This document shows positions 7,133 to 10,528 of a stretch of 10,528 bases of DNA, piece by piece (position 1 is the first letter of the stretch; each line of letters opens with the position of its first letter). The position numbers and the translations under genes were made by a program. The DNA is from JABDLF01 sp041609715 (lineage in GTDB: Bacteria; Pseudomonadota; Gammaproteobacteria; Steroidobacterales; JABDLF01), in assembly GCA_041609715.1 (NCBI GenBank), contig JBFIQI010000084.1:1-10528 (forward strand), written 5' to 3'. The notes beneath the pieces were generated by a model. That model had not been told where the DNA came from. It ran no database searches and saw nothing but the letters and a program-made list of their open reading frames with translations.

Positions 7133-7138
7133 CAAGGC

Positions 7139-8488
7139 ATGGCGAGGACCAAAACCGTCTACGGCTGCGATAATTGCGGCGCCGTGGCGTCGAAATGGCA
7201 GGGCCAATGCCCGGATTGCGGCGACTGGAATACCCTGGTCGAGCAGGCCGTGGGGCATGCCGGCGCGGGTCAGGGGGCCAAAGCCGGCAACATTGAGCGT
7301 CTCGGCCGGGCCCGAACCTCGGAGGAAGCGCGGCCCGGCACGGGCATCGGTGAGCTTGACCGGGTGCTGGGTGGCGGACTGGTGCCGGGCTCGGTGACCC
7401 TGCTGGGCGGAGACCCGGGCATCGGTAAGTCGACCTTGCTGCTGCAGGCCAGCGCGGCCATGAACCAGCAATTCGATGTGCTCTATGTCACCGGCGAGGA
7501 ATCTCCGCGCCAGGTCGGGCTGCGGGCGTCGCGACTGGGGCTGCAGGCAGAGAACCTCAGTCTGCTGCCGGAAACCTGCGTCGAAACTGTGGTGGCGACC
7601 GCGGAAAAGGCGGCCCCCGGCGCCATCGTGGTGGATTCCATTCAGACAATTTACTCAGAATCCCTCCAGTCCGCGCCAGGTTCGGTTGCCCAGTTGAGAG
7701 AGACAGCCGCTCAGCTGGTGCGTTTTGCCAAACGCAGGGGCTGCGCAGTCCTGCTGGTTGGGCATGTAACCAAGGAGGGGGTCATCGCCGGGCCGCGGGT
7801 GCTGGAGCACATGGTGGACACGGTGTTGTATTTCGAGAGCGATGCGGGGAGCCGCTACCGGCTCATTCGCGCTGTCAAGAACCGCTTCGGCGCTGCCAAC
7901 GAGATTGGCGTGTTTGCCATGACTGACGGTGGCCTGAAGGAAGTCAAGAACCCGTCTGCAATCTTTCTGTCCCGCCATGAGCTGGCTGTGGCCGGCAGTG
8001 TGGTCATGGTGACTCGCGAAGGCAGTCGTCCGTTGCTCGTGGAGGTGCAGGCACTGGTGGATGACTGTTTGTCGCAGGCACCGCGGCGCGTGACCCTCGG
8101 GCTGGACCAGAATCGCCTGGCCCTGCTGTTGGCGGTGTTACACCGACATGGCGGGGTTTCGCTGGCTGGGCAGGACGTTTTTATCAACGTGGTGGGCGGA
8201 ATCAGGGTGGGCGAGACGGCGGCGGACCTGCCTGCCCTGGTTGCCGCATTGTCCAGCTTCCGGGATCTGCCCGTGGATTCGACCACGGTCGTGTTTGGCG
8301 AGTTGGGGCTTGCCGGTGAAATTCGTCCGGTGCCGTTTGGTGAAGAGCGTCTCGCCCAGGCAGCCAAACAGGGTTTCCAGCGGGCGGTGGTACCGGTCGC
8401 AAACGTGCCCAGGAAGCCTGTTGCCGGCATTGAAGTCGTGGGCGTGGCGCGGGTTGCCGATGCGATCGAGGCTATATTCGATGGTTAG
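7139..8488 (+). CDS. radA: DNA repair protein RadA (Sms)
   Basis: The 449-residue product is the RecA-related ATPase that promotes branch migration and processing of recombination intermediates. It has an N-terminal C4 zinc finger (Cys10, Cys13, Cys24, Cys27 in CDNCG and CPDCG), a RecA-like core with Walker A GDPGIGKST (91-99), Walker B around AIVVDSIQT (162-170), the RadA-specific KNRFG (247-251), and a C-terminal Lon-like domain (about 275-449, with GELGLAGEIRPV at 387-398) that lacks a recognisable Lon protease serine motif, as expected for RadA. Length is close to E. coli RadA (460). It is divergent from the kinase operon and its stop overlaps the convergent yfjD stop. Confidence 0.97.
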   Translation: MARTKTVYGCDNCGAVASKWQGQCPDCGDWNTLVEQAVGHAGAGQGAKAGNIERLGRARTSEEARPGTGIGELDRVLGGGLVPGSVTLLGGDPGIGKSTLLLQASAAMNQQFDVLYVTGEESPRQVGLRASRLGLQAENLSLLPETCVETVVATAEKAAPGAIVVDSIQTIYSESLQSAPGSVAQLRETAAQLVRFAKRRGCAVLLVGHVTKEGVIAGPRVLEHMVDTVLYFESDAGSRYRLIRAVKNRFGAANEIGVFAMTDGGLKEVKNPSAIFLSRHELAVAGSVVMVTREGSRPLLVEVQALVDDCLSQAPRRVTLGLDQNRLALLLAVLHRHGGVSLAGQDVFINVVGGIRVGETAADLPALVAALSSFRDLPVDSTTVVFGELGLAGEIRPVPFGEERLAQAAKQGFQRAVVPVANVPRKPVAGIEVVGVARVADAIEAIFDG

Positions 8489-9759
8489 TCATGGTGCTGC
8501 GGTGCCGCGATCTGCCGAACGCGCACCGTACTTATGGCGTTGCCGCTTATCTTGACGATCTCCATGGACAGCCCGGCGATCCGCACACCCGTGCCGGGTT
8601 CGGGAATCGTCTCGAGAAACTCCACAATCAGTCCGCTCAGCGTTTTCGCACCCCTGGTGGGCAGTGACCACTTCATTAACTTGTTAAGCATGCGTACGTT
8701 CATATTGCCGTGTATCACTATGCTGCCATCGCTGTCCTCGAAAATGTCGCGATGAGTCGCATGGGGGTCGCTGGTAAACTCGCCAACGATTTCCTCGAGA
8801 ATGTCTTCCAGAGTCACCAGGCCCTGGATGTCGCCATACTCATCCACGACCAGGCCGACGCGGCGCTGCAGCCCCTGGAAATTCAGAAGCTGTTTATTTA
8901 ACGGCGTGGATTCCGGCACGAAATAAGCATCCCGTGCCAGCGTTGGTAGTAACTCCTTGCTGAGACGATCCTCAGCCAGCGCACGTATCACCTGGCGCAT
9001 GTGGAGAATGCCGATTACCTGATCCAGGTCGCCGCGAAAAATTGGCACGCGCGTATGTTGGGAGTTCCTGATCTGCTCACGGATCGTGTTCCAGTCATCA
9101 TCGAGGTCAATGGCAAAAATATCCTGCCGCGGCACCATAATGTCGTCTACGGTCACGTATTCGAGATCGAGAATGCTGAGCAACATTTTCTGGTGGCGTT
9201 TGGGGATCATGGCGCCTGCTTCGGCCACCACGGTTCGCAGTTCGCCACTGCTCAGACTATGGCCGTCGTCGTCTCCGGGACGCACGCCAAACAGCCGCAA
9301 AACGCCGTTGGCGAACCCGTTAATCAGCCAGACGAAGGGAAATGTGAGCTTCAGTAGCGGGTAGTAAACATAGGCGGCAGGTAATGCCAGTTTGCGTGGG
9401 CGCAGAGCCGCCAGGGTCTTGGGCGCAAGCTCGGCGAAAATCAATACGACCAGGGTGAAAACACCAATGGAAATTGCCACCGTGTAAGTACCCCCGATAC
9501 GCAGCGCGATCAGGGTTGCCAGCGACGAGGCGGTGAAGTTCACGAGATTATTGCCCAGCAGGATCAGGCCGATAAGGCGGTCGGGCCTGCTTAACAGGGC
9601 TTCCGCTAGACGCGCGCCGCGATGTCCGCTGCGAGCCAGGTGGCGCAGACGATAGCGGTTGATGCTCATCAGAGCCGTTTCGGATCCCGAGAAGAATGCC
9701 GACATTACGATTAACAGGCCAAGGATAGCGAACAGGTAGCTAAGCGGCGCATCACTCAT
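8485..9759 (-). CDS. yfjD: CNNM/CorC-HlyC family membrane protein (YfjD-like)
   Basis: The 424-residue inner-membrane protein has an N-terminal DUF21/CNNM transmembrane domain (about 1-165) with SGSETAL (24-30), GNNLVN (69-74) and AELAPKT (109-115). A cytoplasmic CBS pair follows (about 205-328; IMVPR at 207-211, VVDEYGD at 304-310, LEDILEEIVGE at 317-327), then a CorC_HlyC domain (about 340-418). The family is linked to Mg2+/Co2+ efflux or resistance, with CBS domains sensing Mg-ATP. The old label 'hemolysin' is not a safe function. It follows ypjD after a 45-base gap, as in the E. coli ypjD-yfjD order, which is why I use the symbol; PaeA/CorC-type relatives are the alternative. The ATG at 9759 has only a weak Shine-Dalgarno. 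Confidence 0.9.
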   Translation of the reverse strand: MSDAPLSYLFAILGLLIVMSAFFSGSETALMSINRYRLRHLARSGHRGARLAEALLSRPDRLIGLILLGNNLVNFTASSLATLIALRIGGTYTVAISIGVFTLVVLIFAELAPKTLAALRPRKLALPAAYVYYPLLKLTFPFVWLINGFANGVLRLFGVRPGDDDGHSLSSGELRTVVAEAGAMIPKRHQKMLLSILDLEYVTVDDIMVPRQDIFAIDLDDDWNTIREQIRNSQHTRVPIFRGDLDQVIGILHMRQVIRALAEDRLSKELLPTLARDAYFVPESTPLNKQLLNFQGLQRRVGLVVDEYGDIQGLVTLEDILEEIVGEFTSDPHATHRDIFEDSDGSIVIHGNMNVRMLNKLMKWSLPTRGAKTLSGLIVEFLETIPEPGTGVRIAGLSMEIVKISGNAISTVRVRQIAAPQHHD

Positions 9760-9804
9760 CAGGGCACCGCCGCCGCTGTGGGCGTGACTGGCAGGCCTCT
9801 TCGC

Positions 9805-10528
9805 TCAGCCCCATTGCCGGCCCAGGATCAGTTCCAGGATCAGGCGACTGCCGAAATAGGCCAGTAACAAGGTTGCGACGCCACCCAGCGTCCAGGCAGA
9901 GGCGGTCTGGCCGCGCCAGCCAAAACGCCAGCGTCCGAACAACAAGGTGGCAAATACCAACCAGCCAAGCACAGAAAGCACGGTCTTGTGGACCAGATGC
10001 TGGGCCAACAGGTTTTCCACAAAAATCAGCCCGCTGAAAATGGCCAGGCTGAGGAGGAAGAACCCCAGCCAGATACACGCAAACAGGCCCTGTTCCGCCG
10101 CTTCCAGCGGCGGCATGAGGCGCAGCAGGGGTCCGGAAGCGCCGCGCCGTATGGCTTTTTCCTGAAAGCGCATCAACAAGGCCAGGGCGGCCGCGAGGGT
10201 CAGCAAGCCGTATGCGAGTAGCGAGAGTACGATATGGCTTTGCAGCTGCCAGCTACTGCTCGTGGCCGCGGGCGCTGCAGCGGGCGCCATGAACATGCTG
10301 GCAGCCCCCACCAGCACAAAGAGCAATGCGCCGAGGCCTCTGAGCCGGGTCCAGGCAGCCGCTATCCACGCGAAAACCCCCAATTCCCAGGCCAGCAGGC
10401 CAACGATGTTGCCGAGCGAAAGGTTCAGGCCCCGCTCCCCTGCAAGGATCTGCAATAGCGTTCCCGAGTGCAGGAGCAATGCCAGCAATCCGGTAACAAG
10501 TCCGAGATTGAGAATGCCTCTGCTGGCA
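9805..10528 (-). CDS. ypjD: CcsA/YpjD-type inner-membrane protein (partial, start beyond window)
   Basis: The frame is open from the right edge to a TGA at 9807-9805 and gives 240 residues. By comparison with E. coli YpjD, roughly 30 N-terminal residues are outside the window. It is very hydrophobic, with about seven membrane segments. Matching features are LNLSLGNIVGLLAW, the QSHIVLSLLAYG helix, LMPPLEAAEQ before a long helix, HKTVLSVLGWLVF, FGWRG, and a C-terminal LAYFGSRLILELIL. It belongs to the cytochrome c assembly (CcsA) superfamily but lacks the tryptophan-rich WWD heme-handling motif, so a role in cytochrome c maturation should not be assumed. In many gammaproteobacteria it lies between ffh and yfjD; ffh would be just outside. 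Confidence 0.9.
   Translation of the reverse strand, partial: ASRGILNLGLVTGLLALLLHSGTLLQILAGERGLNLSLGNIVGLLAWELGVFAWIAAAWTRLRGLGALLFVLVGAASMFMAPAAAPAATSSSWQLQSHIVLSLLAYGLLTLAAALALLMRFQEKAIRRGASGPLLRLMPPLEAAEQGLFACIWLGFFLLSLAIFSGLIFVENLLAQHLVHKTVLSVLGWLVFATLLFGRWRFGWRGQTASAWTLGGVATLLLAYFGSRLILELILGRQWG

Noticed and set aside
7100..7138. A 13-residue N-terminal extension of RadA
   Set aside because: The ATG at 7139 has AGGA at good spacing, and RadA proteins normally begin just before the zinc finger.

Overview
The window looks like the chromosome of a GC-rich gammaproteobacterium. The order rplI–dnaB–alr and the pair ypjD–yfjD both match known gammaproteobacterial neighbourhoods. A marine lineage such as Halieaceae/Cellvibrionales is possible, but that is a guess from general resemblance. 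I see no tRNA, rRNA, CRISPR array, insertion sequence or phage gene. Coding density is very high; no stretch longer than about 150 bases lacks a gene.

Layout. Bases 1-2717 (+ strand) hold the end of rplI (ribosomal protein L9), then dnaB (replicative helicase) and alr (alanine racemase). dnaB and alr overlap by one base. Bases 2748-6988 (- strand) hold a three-gene signalling operon, read right to left: a membrane Ser/Thr protein kinase with a periplasmic CHASE2 sensor, a PP2C-type protein phosphatase, and a protein with two FHA domains. A short divergent promoter region (6989-7138) separates it from radA (+, 7139-8488). radA meets yfjD (CorC/HlyC family, -) tail to tail with overlapping stop codons. 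ypjD (CcsA-like membrane protein, -) lies upstream of yfjD and runs off the right edge.

How the genes work together. The flanking genes are housekeeping: translation, replication fork, cell-wall D-alanine, recombination and repair, membrane and ion functions. The distinctive unit is the kinase–phosphatase–FHA operon. It encodes the writer, eraser and reader of phosphothreonine signalling, and the kinase and phosphatase genes overlap in an ATGA. The kinase juxtamembrane linker and the FHA protein both carry a short E-[K/E]-T-[M/L]-V-L motif. I infer that both are phosphothreonine sites, so that FHA domain 1 could dock on the kinase and also be switched off by binding its own phosphothreonine. 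The second FHA domain lacks the usual Ser/His binding residues. This module is the best candidate in the window for an uncharacterised system; its input signal and downstream targets cannot be read from the sequence.
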